Origin: RGIG4140 sp045638265
GTDB taxonomy: Bacteria > Pseudomonadota > Alphaproteobacteria > CAAHEQ01 > UBA3637
Reading direction: 5' to 3'
DNA: 64,000 nucleotides
NCBI GenBank assembly: GCA_045638265.1
Contig: JAZUBA010000051.1
Location: 48,331 to 112,330 of the forward strand
Shown here: positions 40,961-50,684 of the stretch, piece after piece
Layout: each line of letters opens with the position of its first letter
How positions within the stretch are numbered: position 1 is the stretch's first letter
Notes under the pieces: generated by a model
What the model saw: the letters and a program-made list of their open reading frames with translations, nothing else
What the model was told of the DNA's origin: nothing
Databases searched by the model: none
Program-made: the position numbers and the translations under genes

Positions 40961-43216
40961 TTATTCCATAGTTTTTGTGTTTTGTTGAATGATATCTGCT
41001 GTCGATTCTGCTTGGGCAGCAATACTTGCTGTTTTACGCAAAGCATCTGACACACCATTGTTTTCAGCAATATTATTTTGAGCATTGACTAATGTTGTTA
41101 ACGGTTTTGTGGATGAAGAAAATACGCCACTTTTTCCGGTAATCACTTTTTCAGCCAATGAGGCAACTTGTTCATCTGATAAATCACCGATATTAGTACC
41201 GGAGGAGGATTTTTTTGACTTGTCTTTTCCCCACCAGTCCAAACTTTTTCCCAGTTTATATATGCCAAAAGTAGTACCACCGACAATAGCTGTGTCTTTT
41301 AGCCAACTCCAACCGTCAGAGGCCATTTTTTTCCAACTTCCGTCAAAAATATGTCCGATTGTTTTTAATAAACCAGTAAAAACATTGCCAATCATTTTAA
41401 TACCTGTTCCAAGGAATGGAATAGGTATGGCATTGCCGACTGTATCAAAAATATTTTCTTGAATCCAACGTCCACTTTTAACTAAAAAGTTGGCCTTTTC
41501 ATCTTCTTTTTTTTGTTGTTCAGCTTGAAGCAATGCTTGTTGAGCTTGTTGTTGCCGTTGTGCCTGTTGTTCAGGCGTTAATGTTTGTTGTTGGGATTGA
41601 TTAACATTTAGCTCTTGCTGATTTACTTTGCTTTGTGGTGATACATTTGGTTGTTGTGTTTGGGGAGCATAAACTTGTCTTTCTGCCATGCCGGTTTGTT
41701 GTGTATCAACCAAAGGTTCAGTTGCTAAATTGTCTGTTGCCAATGAAACGTTTTCAGTATCTGCTAAAGTTTCATTTTCTTTTTTCTTATTGTTCAATTC
41801 GTCAAGATATGATTTATATTCGTTTTCTGTTAATTTTAATTGAGATTTTGTTGTGTCAATCGGTTTTTTTGTTTCATCATCTAACCGATAATAAACGCCA
41901 TTTTCTATGGCATAATATAACGGGGAGGGATTGCCGTTTTCGTCTGTTATTAACAAATTAAAACCGTTTTCAATGTCATAAATGCCTTTATCAAAATTTT
42001 GAACAGCACGTGTCATTTCTTCTTTCTGTTTTGAATCTGTTTCTTTGTTGTCGTTTGTTTTGTCATCAGCTTGTTCTTGTTCGGTATTCAATGCAGTTTG
42101 TTGTAATTCAGTCAACTGTTTGATTTTGTTATTTAAATCATTTAATTGCAGCGTAAGTGCTGGTTTTGTTTTTTTTGTGTTAACCGAATTTTTATCATCG
42201 TTATTTGTTGTTTCATCAGATTCAACAGTTTTATTTTCAGAATTGTTGATTTTTTCATCTGAATGTGTATTTTGTTTTTCTTCATCAGAAGTATCTGTCT
42301 CTGTTTGAGCAGGTTCTTCATTTGTTTTTTGTTCAGTTTCAGATGTGTCTGTTGTATCATTTCTTGAATTATCTAATTCAACAAGGTCTGGATTATGATT
42401 TTCTTTTGACTGTTCTGTTTTTTCTTCATCAGAAGCATCCGTCTCTATTTGAACAGGTTGTTCATTTGTTTTTTGTTCAGTTTCAGATGTGTCTGTTGTA
42501 TCATTTGTTGAATTATCTAATTCAACAAGGTCTGGATTATGATTTTCTTTTGACTGTTCTGTTTTTTCTTCATCAGAAGCATCCGTCTCTGTTTGAACAG
42601 GTTGTTCATTTGTTTTTTGTTCAGTTTCAGATGTGTCTGTTGTATCATTTCTTGAATTATCTAATTCAACAAGGTCTGGATTATGATTTTCTTTTGACTG
42701 TTCTGTTTTTTCTTCATCAGAAGCATCCGTCTCTGTTTGAATAGGTTGTTCATTTGTTTTTTGTTCTAATTTTGAATTTTGTGTTTTTGACTTATTGGTT
42801 GATAATTCTTTATCTTTGTATTTTTCGTATATAAGTTTAAAATTAACCATCATCATAGCACGTTTTACAGATTCCGGTACATCAATTTCTACAACTTCTT
42901 GTTTTGCATCACTTACTATAGGTGAAAGTGTCAAATTCTCTATATCTGGTACAGTTAAATAACTTTCTGGCAAACTTTGTGTTCCGATATTCGGATTATA
43001 CCAATTATTTGAATTTAAAGCCAAATATGTTGGATTGAGCATAACATCTGAACCATCTGTTGAAATCAAATGAGGTCCTAAATTCCAATTTGCCGGATCT
43101 TCTCCAAACATATAATAAAATTCAGGGTTATTTAATGATGAGGGATCAATTGTTAATCCTTTTGTTCCTAAATAATCTTGTACACCGGCAATAATTTTAT
43201 CAATATAATAACTCAT
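40961..43216 (-). CDS. Large acidic repeat protein with a C-terminal amphipathic or membrane region
   Basis: The protein has 751 aa. The N-terminal ~145 residues appear folded (YYIDKIIAGVQDYLGTKGLT). Residues about 150-310 hold three full and one partial 48-residue repeats (TEQKTNEQPVQ, TETDASDEEKTEQSK, NHNPDLVELDNS), very acidic and probably disordered. More Asp/Glu/Asn/Gln-rich sequence and a poly-Gln stretch (TPEQQAQRQQQAQQALLQ) follow. The C-terminal ~190 residues contain hydrophobic amphipathic segments (FLGTGIKMIGNVFTGLLKTI, TAIVGGTTFGIYKLG). No signal peptide. AGGAGCGGG precedes the ATG. No family recognised. The composition is typical of secreted or cell-surface scaffold proteins. Confidence 0.72.
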   Translation of the reverse strand: MSYYIDKIIAGVQDYLGTKGLTIDPSSLNNPEFYYMFGEDPANWNLGPHLISTDGSDVMLNPTYLALNSNNWYNPNIGTQSLPESYLTVPDIENLTLSPIVSDAKQEVVEIDVPESVKRAMMMVNFKLIYEKYKDKELSTNKSKTQNSKLEQKTNEQPIQTETDASDEEKTEQSKENHNPDLVELDNSRNDTTDTSETEQKTNEQPVQTETDASDEEKTEQSKENHNPDLVELDNSTNDTTDTSETEQKTNEQPVQIETDASDEEKTEQSKENHNPDLVELDNSRNDTTDTSETEQKTNEEPAQTETDTSDEEKQNTHSDEKINNSENKTVESDETTNNDDKNSVNTKKTKPALTLQLNDLNNKIKQLTELQQTALNTEQEQADDKTNDNKETDSKQKEEMTRAVQNFDKGIYDIENGFNLLITDENGNPSPLYYAIENGVYYRLDDETKKPIDTTKSQLKLTENEYKSYLDELNNKKKENETLADTENVSLATDNLATEPLVDTQQTGMAERQVYAPQTQQPNVSPQSKVNQQELNVNQSQQQTLTPEQQAQRQQQAQQALLQAEQQKKEDEKANFLVKSGRWIQENIFDTVGNAIPIPFLGTGIKMIGNVFTGLLKTIGHIFDGSWKKMASDGWSWLKDTAIVGGTTFGIYKLGKSLDWWGKDKSKKSSSGTNIGDLSDEQVASLAEKVITGKSGVFSSSTKPLTTLVNAQNNIAENNGVSDALRKTASIAAQAESTADIIQQNTKTME
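42277..42770 (-). repeat. 144-bp in-frame tandem repeat
   Basis: Three nearly identical units and a partial fourth are spaced by exactly 144 bp (for example TTCATTTG at 42461, 42605 and 42749). They encode the 48-residue acidic repeats of the 751-aa protein. The few differences between units show recent expansion. Confidence 0.9.
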
Positions 43217-43246
43217 ATATTCTCTCCCGCTCCTATAATTTTCTTA

Positions 43247-43275
43247 ATTTTACATCAAAAAAAAAGATATGTCAA
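43247..43275 (-). promoter_or_regulatory. Sigma-70-like promoter of the acidic repeat protein gene
   Basis: On the minus strand TTGACA, 17 nt, TAAAAT, about 30 nt upstream of the ATG at 43216. Confidence 0.65.
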
Positions 43276-43371
43276 TTCAAAATACATATTTTATCAGTTT
43301 TTTTGAAAAATTAGGTTGATAAAAATATTTTTTGATTCATATCTTATTTTTTTAATAAAAAAAACAAAAGT

Positions 43372-44043
43372 TTATTTTTCCATTCCTGAATTTTTGTGTA
43401 TGATTTTATTTTGAGCGCGTTCATTATCAAGAATTTCTCGGATGGTTATATTTGGATTATCTGTCATTTTTCGGACCAATTCTTTTGTATAATCAAAAAT
43501 TTTTCTTTCTTCCTGTGTTAAATCTTTGTTCGTTTGTTTTTTTCCGGTAAAATCACAAGCATATTTGAATATTGATTGAAAAGATTCGATGCGACTGACG
43601 TGTTTTACTTTGTCTGATAATTTCATATATAACATTTTTTTAAAATAATCTAATGTTATTGCATACGTTTGTTTTTTTTCTGGTTTTCTATTGTAATGTA
43701 ATAACATATCTAATATAACTCTGTTGCAGGAATGTATGGAATTTCTGATAGGTTGAGGCATATCTTCATTGTTACTTTCAAATAATTCTATATTATTACG
43801 AACACATTCTATACCTTTTTGAAATAAGTCTTTTTGTTCTTGCTCATTGTAAATTGCATTATCTAATATAAACTTAACAATTTTATCACTCCCTACCATG
43901 CAGGCATATACTAATGCATTGATAGGTTGATGTTTATTCCCAAAATTAGAATAAATACAATTTGGATCTTTTGCAAAAGCTTGTCGTGCCATTTTTAAGT
44001 TGTTTATTTCTATTGCACTTTCCATTAATTTATATGAATTCAT
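43372..44043 (-). CDS. Ankyrin-like protein, paralogue 1
   Basis: The protein has 223 aa from the ATG at 44043, preferred because CGGAG lies 6-7 nt upstream and it avoids overlap with the previous gene. The N-terminal half resembles a pair of degenerate ankyrin repeats (LMESAIEINNLKMARQAFAK, then PINALVYACMVGSDKIVKFI). The C-terminal half is shared with the upstream gene (FKYACDFTGKKQTNKDL, KIFDYTKELVRKMTDN, REIL). No signal peptide. Ankyrin-type proteins in host-associated bacteria often mediate protein contacts or act as effectors; for this pair that is speculation. Confidence 0.65.
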   Translation of the reverse strand: MNSYKLMESAIEINNLKMARQAFAKDPNCIYSNFGNKHQPINALVYACMVGSDKIVKFILDNAIYNEQEQKDLFQKGIECVRNNIELFESNNEDMPQPIRNSIHSCNRVILDMLLHYNRKPEKKQTYAITLDYFKKMLYMKLSDKVKHVSRIESFQSIFKYACDFTGKKQTNKDLTQEERKIFDYTKELVRKMTDNPNITIREILDNERAQNKIIHKNSGMEK

Positions 44044-44065
44044 TTTAAACTCCGTATTCCTATTT

Positions 44066-44701
44066 TTACCGTTGCATAGACTGATGATTTGTAATGCTTG
44101 TATTACCAACATTCTGAGTTAATATTTTTTTAATTGGCATATCTGCATTATCTGTCATTGTACGAACCAACTCTTTTGCATAATCAAAAATTTCTTTCTG
44201 TGTTGGCGTTATATTTTTATCAGTTGGATTAATACCCGTATATTCTGAAGCTCGTTTAAAAATATACTTAAAAATATTTATTCGACTCATATTTTCCATT
44301 TCGTTTTCTAATTCGTGATATAATTGTGTTTTAAAATTATTCAGTGAACAAATTTCATTTGGTTGATGCAAAAAATTTTGTTCATACCAAGTTTGAAGTA
44401 GTGTATAACACTTATAATAGTATCCTTCTTTTCCTTTTGTTGAGTGGCGTTGATAACGTTTTTGAAGCTCATTTATACAATATTTTAAAGTATCATTAAA
44501 TTGAGGATGTTGTTTGAGTTGTTCTATACATGGATGGTTTAAAAGACAATCAACAATTTTAATATTTCTATTACACAACATAGCAAATTGAAAATTATTT
44601 ACCCCTATTATTCCCATCATACATTCCGGGTGAAATTTAAGAGCTCTTACAACTGGTCCTATTTCCTGTGATATTACAGCTTTTTCAAAGTGATTTAACA
44701 T
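44066..44701 (-). CDS. Ankyrin-like protein, paralogue 2
   Basis: The protein has 211 aa. The N-terminus (MLNHFEKAVISQEIGPVVRA, then NNFQFAMLCNRNIKIVDCLL) has the loop-helix-helix pattern of weak ankyrin repeats. The C-terminus matches its neighbour: YIFKRASEYTGINPTDKN, EIFDYAKELVRTMTDN and KKIL. It starts 9 nt after the stop of the MFS gene, with AAGGAAA as ribosome binding site. The two paralogues are adjacent and arose by tandem duplication. Confidence 0.65.
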   Translation of the reverse strand: MLNHFEKAVISQEIGPVVRALKFHPECMMGIIGVNNFQFAMLCNRNIKIVDCLLNHPCIEQLKQHPQFNDTLKYCINELQKRYQRHSTKGKEGYYYKCYTLLQTWYEQNFLHQPNEICSLNNFKTQLYHELENEMENMSRINIFKYIFKRASEYTGINPTDKNITPTQKEIFDYAKELVRTMTDNADMPIKKILTQNVGNTSITNHQSMQR

Positions 44702-44710
44702 AATTTTCCT

Positions 44711-45916
44711 TTATTTTTTCATTTCTAATTTTAAACGGCTTAATTGATATGCACTTAACACAATCGGTATTAATAAAATCAGTGCTATTAAATATGTTTC
44801 ACCAACCCCGACTTTATCAAATAATGGTTTTAACAAAATCATACAAAGACCGGCAAGCGATCTATCTGCCATTGATTTAACGGAAATAACCGTTGCCCGT
44901 TCATCAGATTGAATCCGATGATTAATAAGTGTTGAAACGACAACACGGACCAACTGAATGGAACCACTTCCTAAAATCATTAACGCCAAACAAACATATA
45001 CAACAAAATGAGGTACCCAAACGGCGGAAGCAGCCCCACTTGATGCAGTAAAGATAACAATGATTAAGAATATAATAATTTTGTTGAGCCCATATTTTTC
45101 AAGAGCTTTTCCGGCAACAGCTGACCACACCGTCCGACAAAACGCATTAATGCCGACAACCACACCAAACAGAACAACAGGAATATGTCGTTCTATCATA
45201 ACCGATTGTAAGCCCCACATCAAAATAAGCGTCAATGAACCGTATATAGCTGAAAATAACATTAACCATTTAATTTCTTTATTTTTAACAGCACTTTTAG
45301 ATATCTCCATAATATCCTGAAATTTACTTTTGTCTTTTGCAACCTTGCGTTTTGATTCGGGTACATCTGGCATAATAAACAAAATACCCAAAGCAACAGC
45401 AAGCATAATAATAGACAATTCAACTGTTTCATCTGCTCCGATATAATTATATACCAAGGCACCGCTTAATGTTGCTAGCAACAAACCAACATTGGAATAC
45501 GTTTCTTTTTTTGCCATTTTTTTATGAAACTGATGTTCTTTATTTCTTTTTTTGAGCAAATCATATAAATAGGCATCTATTGTGCCTGATATGAGTGAAA
45601 TAGCTAATGCAAATATCAATTCGCCTGCTAATATCCACCAAAAACCAGCCCCAAACAACCAACAAACGTATCCAAGAATCCAGGCTATTGTTCCTAAAAT
45701 CAAAGTGTTTTTACGTGAAAAAATATCACCGATATATCCGGTAGGAATTTCCAAAATAAAAACCGTTAAATAACATAATCCTTGTATCAGATAAAAATCA
45801 CCTTGTCCGACACCTTTGTACCCGTAATACATCATAACAACAGGTAAGATAAAAAGTGTATTTTTTAATGCCGTAACTAAGTACAAATAACGTGGTGCAT
45901 TTTTAACAGAAATCAT
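44711..45916 (-). CDS. Major facilitator superfamily transporter
   Basis: The protein has 401 aa from the ATG at 45916, which has AGGAG 8 nt upstream; 68 further upstream codons are open but overlap the neighbouring gene and look non-coding. About 12 membrane segments are visible. The loop 2-3 MFS motif is GYIGDIFSRKNTLILGTIAW (G-x-x-x-D-x-x-x-R/K). A large central loop follows (PDVPESKRKVAKDKSK). Such proteins carry small molecules or drugs across the inner membrane by proton coupling. The substrate is not evident. Confidence 0.87.
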   Translation of the reverse strand: MISVKNAPRYLYLVTALKNTLFILPVVMMYYGYKGVGQGDFYLIQGLCYLTVFILEIPTGYIGDIFSRKNTLILGTIAWILGYVCWLFGAGFWWILAGELIFALAISLISGTIDAYLYDLLKKRNKEHQFHKKMAKKETYSNVGLLLATLSGALVYNYIGADETVELSIIMLAVALGILFIMPDVPESKRKVAKDKSKFQDIMEISKSAVKNKEIKWLMLFSAIYGSLTLILMWGLQSVMIERHIPVVLFGVVVGINAFCRTVWSAVAGKALEKYGLNKIIIFLIIVIFTASSGAASAVWVPHFVVYVCLALMILGSGSIQLVRVVVSTLINHRIQSDERATVISVKSMADRSLAGLCMILLKPLFDKVGVGETYLIALILLIPIVLSAYQLSRLKLEMKK

Positions 45917-45990
45917 TTTAAATACTCCTAAAAAAATATATACAAAAACAATTATACTTTTTTTTATAGAAATAACAAGCAAAAAATAAA

Positions 45991-46779
45991 TTATTCTCTT
46001 ATTTTTGCATAAAATTTTTCCATTAATATCTTCATTGACAAATCCAAGCGTTTTAATACTTGATGTTTTATCTGTTCCGGCACACCAAATCGTAGCTCTG
46101 CCAATCCACCTGCCATACAAGCCAATGTATCACTATCACCACCTAAAGAAACAGCATTCCGAACGGCATCTTCATAAGAGGTGGCATCTAATGCACAAAT
46201 AATGGCTTGTGGTACACTCATTTTACATGAACAATAAAATTTATTATAATGAGGGCGAATCTCATCAATTTTCTGATACAAATTATAGCCATGTTTCTGA
46301 AATATTTGTTTTTTAATAATAGAAATATCTGTTTTTGTTTTTAACAAATACATTGTTTCAATATAAGCACGTGTTGCGGTTAAACTTTCGGGATGATTGT
46401 GTGTCATATTGGTTAAATATTCAGCTTTTTGTAAAGCTGTTTTTAAATCTGAAATCATTAAGCCAATAGGAGAAATACGCATAACACAACCGTTTGTTTT
46501 TGCCTGATAAGCTTTTCCTGTTTCAAGCCAGCGTAAAAACCCTTTACCAAAAGAATTTACAGACCCATTTTCGTATGTTCTATTTATATATGCACTTCCC
46601 CATTTACGATAAATATCAGCCGGATTTCCCCCTGTCAGCAACCACTCAGCCGTTGCACATGTTAAAATAGTATCATCTGTAAAATGTGATTTTTTGCAAA
46701 ACAAAGAGAAATCTTTTGTTTTGATATTATGAAATTCATAAGGCGAACCAATAATATCACCCGCCACAGCTCCTAGCAT
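45991..46779 (-). CDS. ADP-ribosylglycohydrolase (DraG-like)
   Basis: The protein has 262 aa from the ATG at 46779, preferred for the GGAG box 5-6 nt upstream; another ATG lies 33 nt further upstream without such a box. Signatures are MLGAVAGDIIGSPYEFHN, HFTDDTILTCATAEWLL (dinuclear-metal Asp residues), GCVMRISPIGLMISD, THNHPES and SLGGDSDTLACMAGGLAE. Family enzymes remove ADP-ribose from proteins, nucleic acids or small molecules using two Mg ions. The target here could be self ADP-ribosylation, nitrogen regulation or defence/effector reversal. The MFS gene starts 74 nt downstream. Confidence 0.92.
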   Translation of the reverse strand: MLGAVAGDIIGSPYEFHNIKTKDFSLFCKKSHFTDDTILTCATAEWLLTGGNPADIYRKWGSAYINRTYENGSVNSFGKGFLRWLETGKAYQAKTNGCVMRISPIGLMISDLKTALQKAEYLTNMTHNHPESLTATRAYIETMYLLKTKTDISIIKKQIFQKHGYNLYQKIDEIRPHYNKFYCSCKMSVPQAIICALDATSYEDAVRNAVSLGGDSDTLACMAGGLAELRFGVPEQIKHQVLKRLDLSMKILMEKFYAKIRE

Positions 46780-46871
46780 TTGCACTCCATAAAAAACAGT
46801 GTTATTTATCATTCATACTGTATAATCATTTTGAATTTTTGTAAAGCATTTATGATTAAAAAACAATTTTC

Positions 46872-48827
46872 TTATTTGTTTTTAATATCCAAAATTTTAA
46901 CAATCTGAAAAATATCTTTTACTGTTTCATAATATTGTCCAAACTTATTTTGATGTTCTTCGTTGTTATAAAAAAGCAAATCATAAAAATTAACATTTAA
47001 CTCATCATGTGATTTATACAGTAAGAAAAGATTGCCTTTTATAAATTCAACCTCAATATTTTTTTGAAGATAATTGCTTATTTTATTCAATTTATTTATA
47101 AAATGGGGGTTCAGTAAATCATAAGCTTCTTTTTGATTGTCAGAATACAATTTATGATTTAAATGAGGTACGGGAGGAATTTCAGATAATTGATCAGATG
47201 TTGTTTCTGATAATAAAACCGTATGTGAAGTTACTTCTTTGCACGGAATATTAATAATTATGCTGTTTTGCATATTTTGGTTTGTATCATTATTTTCACC
47301 AATGTTGTATTTAATTTTGCCATACAAAAAATTTGTTTGTTCAAAAGTTGCATCAAATAAAGTATCAATTATATATGGTATTTCAATATTATGATTTTGC
47401 TGTTTTGAAGAACAAATTTGTAATTTAGATAATAAATTTTTAAACATATAATCAGGAACAATTAATTTACTTCTTACAGATGTATATACTAGACTATTAA
47501 TATATTTTTGGTCTTTTCTATCTATATTTTGTGATATGAAACCAAATAAAAAGATAATACCACCGCCAACCAAGAAAGAAATTGTATGAAGAAATTTATT
47601 ATCCATAAAATAAACAAACAATCCCCAAAGTATACAACAGGCAAGCATATTCCAGCCACTGTTGTTTTTATCACTACAAGTTTTACGCTTTTTTAAAATA
47701 TTTGTTTGCAACCACACCATAAATTGTTTTTTAGAAGGGAATCCTTGTAAATCATCTGGTAAGGAAGTTGAAACATATTGTTGTTTAGCTATTTGATGAG
47801 ACATAACTCCCCTATTTGATTTATTTGCCCCACATTTTGAAACAATATTTTCAATAAGTGAGCCGAAATCTATGTTGATTTGTTCAACACAATTTAAATT
47901 ATCAATATCTAAAATTTTAACTATTTGATAAATTTGTTCTATATTGTCATAAAATTTTTCATAGGCTTTTAATTCAAGTAAATTATCTTCCATTATCAAA
48001 GTTCCGACAAGATCCGGTCGCCATTTTTGTGGATATGTTAATGTTAAAAAATTATCTTTAAAAGCTACTTGGACAACAAGACCAAGAATGTTATTTATTT
48101 TTTCTATTTTTTGTATAAATTCTTTTGTTGCATATAAATTTGCGTGTTCTTCATTATCTGAATAAATATCGTAATCATGAATATACGTCTGTTTTTTTAA
48201 TATGCCATACTCATAATAATTATTCGTTATAATTGTATGGCCCTTCATTTTTGAAAGTGGAATTTGAATAACCATACCGGAATACAATAATTCAGAAGTA
48301 ACTTTTTTGTTGTGTTTTCGTGATGATTTTTCAATGTTAACAAGTGAGAAACTTAAAATTGTTCTTTCAAAAACAGCTAAAAAATTATCCGGTATGAAAA
48401 AATCATTTGCTCTTTTAGGGAAAAGATTGCTTGTATAAAGAGATGATTGATTTAAAAATGAACCTTTTTTTAAACCACCTAAGCAAGATAATAATTTATC
48501 ACGAATTAAACATTCAATATGATTTAAAATATAAACAGAACGTACGAAAAAAAAGATGGATACCCAAAAAGATACAAATAGTCCCGTTGCAGCAATTGCC
48601 TCTATATCCATATTAAAACGAGTAAATTTAGTTATAGGGAATAAAATCAAAAAAGTAATACCTGAAATAATCGCAAAAAACTTTAATATTTTTTTCCGAT
48701 TGATATTTTTAAAGACTGAAGAGGCTTTATTTCTCTTTTTTTCATATTCTTGAAGTAAGGGAAGAATCTCCCTTTCCACATTTGACAAAAATTGACTTTT
48801 GCTTACAAATTCTTTTTCAGGAAACAT
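46872..48827 (-). CDS. Double DUF3137-like membrane protein (tandem duplication within one gene)
   Basis: The protein has 651 aa and two similar halves. Each half has an N-terminal segment with EKEF/KKQF, a pair of hydrophobic helices, a beta-rich part with VIQIPLSKMKGHTIITNN or IINIPCKEVTSHTVLLSE, a (Y/T)SDN-E-A-x-L/F segment and a C-terminal KDIFQIVKILDIKN or EQIYQIVKILDIDN. This matches the DUF3137 architecture known for uncharacterised membrane proteins. Last gene of a four-gene paralogous operon, 8 nt after the previous stop. Function unknown. Confidence 0.72.
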   Translation of the reverse strand: MFPEKEFVSKSQFLSNVEREILPLLQEYEKKRNKASSVFKNINRKKILKFFAIISGITFLILFPITKFTRFNMDIEAIAATGLFVSFWVSIFFFVRSVYILNHIECLIRDKLLSCLGGLKKGSFLNQSSLYTSNLFPKRANDFFIPDNFLAVFERTILSFSLVNIEKSSRKHNKKVTSELLYSGMVIQIPLSKMKGHTIITNNYYEYGILKKQTYIHDYDIYSDNEEHANLYATKEFIQKIEKINNILGLVVQVAFKDNFLTLTYPQKWRPDLVGTLIMEDNLLELKAYEKFYDNIEQIYQIVKILDIDNLNCVEQINIDFGSLIENIVSKCGANKSNRGVMSHQIAKQQYVSTSLPDDLQGFPSKKQFMVWLQTNILKKRKTCSDKNNSGWNMLACCILWGLFVYFMDNKFLHTISFLVGGGIIFLFGFISQNIDRKDQKYINSLVYTSVRSKLIVPDYMFKNLLSKLQICSSKQQNHNIEIPYIIDTLFDATFEQTNFLYGKIKYNIGENNDTNQNMQNSIIINIPCKEVTSHTVLLSETTSDQLSEIPPVPHLNHKLYSDNQKEAYDLLNPHFINKLNKISNYLQKNIEVEFIKGNLFLLYKSHDELNVNFYDLLFYNNEEHQNKFGQYYETVKDIFQIVKILDIKNK

Positions 48828-48835
48828 TGAAACCT

Positions 48836-49723
48836 CTATTTGTTTAAATCTAGTATTTCAATAACTTTGTATATTTGAGACATATCATCGTAAAATTTTT
48901 CATACATACCGATATCCGTTAAACTTTTTTTCAAATCGAAAGTTTCAAATAAATTTCCCTCTTTCGGATAAGTTAAAAACAAACAATTATTAAAAAATGC
49001 AATACGCATATCCTCCGTATTCAAATATGCTTTAACGGCATTGTATTTCTCTACAAATTTTGGTGTTATTAACGTATAAGCTTCCATATCGGAATTCGTA
49101 TATATTATATCAGAAAGTCCTTCAACAGGAGGATACAATTTTAATTTCTCCTCCGCTTCTTCATGTTTTTGAGATGTAATAATCGTATGACCGTTCACAT
49201 TATTAAACGGAATTTTAATAAGAACACCCGAAAAAACAGTATGGGAGCTTTTCCCTGAACTCTTACTGATTGTTATCTCAGCAAAAGAAAAAGGCTGACG
49301 ATTTAATTCTCCTGTAAAAGAATCATGTTCTCTATATTCTCCCCAAGGCAAAATGGCACAATCATCAATTAATTCCTCAGTTGCAATCGGATTTTCTTCT
49401 TTTTTTACATTCCCGTAACACTTTAAAACATCATTTAAAAATTGTTCTTTTAATTTACCTAAAAATAACCCTGATTTTATCATACCAAATATTGCTATCG
49501 GCATGCCGATAAAACAAAGAACAATCAGTTCATCGGCTATACGCAAAAAACCGCTACCAAAGCCAAGTAAAAACAATCCGATTCCACCAAAAGTACAAAA
49601 ATAGTTGTATATCCAACATACTCGTTTTCGTTTACCGTCTAACTCGGTCAATTTAGGGAATAATCCGGCTTTAATATCCGACAAAAAGCGTTCTTTGGTT
49701 TCGTAATCATATCCATAACTCAT
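48836..49723 (-). CDS. DUF3137-like membrane protein
   Basis: The protein has 295 aa. The start MSYGYDYETKERFLSDIKAG is shared with the upstream paralogue. Two membrane helices (about 34-55 and 63-85) are followed by the domain with VFSGVLIKIPFNNVNGHTII, YTNSDMEAYTLITPKFVEKY, FFNNCLFLTYPK and QIYKVIEILDLNK. The chain ends a few residues after the last motif. AGGAG lies 7 nt upstream of the ATG. Family by pattern; function unknown. Confidence 0.75.
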   Translation of the reverse strand: MSYGYDYETKERFLSDIKAGLFPKLTELDGKRKRVCWIYNYFCTFGGIGLFLLGFGSGFLRIADELIVLCFIGMPIAIFGMIKSGLFLGKLKEQFLNDVLKCYGNVKKEENPIATEELIDDCAILPWGEYREHDSFTGELNRQPFSFAEITISKSSGKSSHTVFSGVLIKIPFNNVNGHTIITSQKHEEAEEKLKLYPPVEGLSDIIYTNSDMEAYTLITPKFVEKYNAVKAYLNTEDMRIAFFNNCLFLTYPKEGNLFETFDLKKSLTDIGMYEKFYDDMSQIYKVIEILDLNK

Positions 49724-49735
49724 TTGGTTTCTCCT

Positions 49736-50665
49736 TTATTGTTGAATGTCTAAAATTTCAATAATTTTATATATTTGTATTATTTTGTCATAAAATGATT
49801 CATATTTTTCAGTAGATATTAAACTTTCTGAAAGTGAAAAATATAAAGACAAATTAGTATATGTTTGATATGTCAATATCATACAATTGTCTGCAAAAGC
49901 AATTCGTACATCTTTTGAATTTAAAAATTCTTTAATTGTATTATATTTACCAATAAAATCAGGTGTAATTATTGATAATGCTTCTTCTTTTGAATCGGTA
50001 TAAACAACATCCTCCTGAGACATGCCGTTTATAAGCGGAATCATACCCAATTCTCCATCATAATATTGAGATGTTATGATTGTCTGACCAATAATATCAG
50101 AAAGAGGTATTTTAATGAGAACTCCGCTAAAAACAGTTTTTTGCTCTTTGCTTATCTTTCCGTTTCTGTTAATGTAACGAGTGATGCTTACATGTATATT
50201 TTCAAATGAAAAAATAATGTTTTTAAATACACCCGAAAAACAATTATATTCTTCATACTTGCCTACGGGAAAAAGAGCTGTTGGATTTATGCCTGTTTCT
50301 GATAAAAGATTTCTTTCTTCTTTTTGTACAGAACCGTAATATTTTAAAAGTTCATTTACTTCTGATGTTGATAGAACAATTGTTGACTTTATCACTTTTA
50401 TGCATGCAAAGGCTAAAAAAGAAACACCTATTAAAATACACGCAGACATTAATTGTTCGTAATTTAAAATAGACGTATTAATTTGAAAAAAATGAATACA
50501 TATACTTAATATAATCATACATAAGGTAATTGCCGGAAAAACAAACATATATATCAAATATGATTGTTTTCGTTTTAATTCTGTTTTTGTAAGTATGGGA
50601 AAAAAGTGTTTTTTTATATCCGATAAAAAACGTTCTTTGGTTTCGTAATCATATCCGTAACTCAT
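49736..50665 (-). CDS. DUF3137-like membrane protein
   Basis: The protein has 309 aa from the ATG at 50665. This start gives the same MSYGYDYETKERFLSDI opening as the next gene and has AAGGA in place; an ATG nine codons upstream would overlap the previous gene. Two membrane helices are followed by VFSGVLIKIPLSDIIGQTII, YTDSKEEALSIITPDFIGKY, FADNCMILTYQ and QIYKIIEILDIQQ. It is the closest paralogue of the 295-aa neighbour, so the two arose by recent duplication. Confidence 0.75.
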   Translation of the reverse strand: MSYGYDYETKERFLSDIKKHFFPILTKTELKRKQSYLIYMFVFPAITLCMIILSICIHFFQINTSILNYEQLMSACILIGVSFLAFACIKVIKSTIVLSTSEVNELLKYYGSVQKEERNLLSETGINPTALFPVGKYEEYNCFSGVFKNIIFSFENIHVSITRYINRNGKISKEQKTVFSGVLIKIPLSDIIGQTIITSQYYDGELGMIPLINGMSQEDVVYTDSKEEALSIITPDFIGKYNTIKEFLNSKDVRIAFADNCMILTYQTYTNLSLYFSLSESLISTEKYESFYDKIIQIYKIIEILDIQQ

Positions 50666-50684
50666 TCTATTTTTCCTTTTTTTA

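Noticed and set aside
42265..42744. 159-codon plus-strand frame with a 48-residue repeat (FEQVVHLFFVQFQ type)
   Set aside because: It is the reverse-strand shadow of the 144-bp acidic repeat; the acidic frame is part of a longer gene with promoter and ribosome binding site.
45917..46120. N-terminal extension of the MFS transporter
   Set aside because: These 68 codons overlap the neighbouring ADP-ribosylglycohydrolase gene and lack transporter character; the ATG at 45916 has AGGAG in place.
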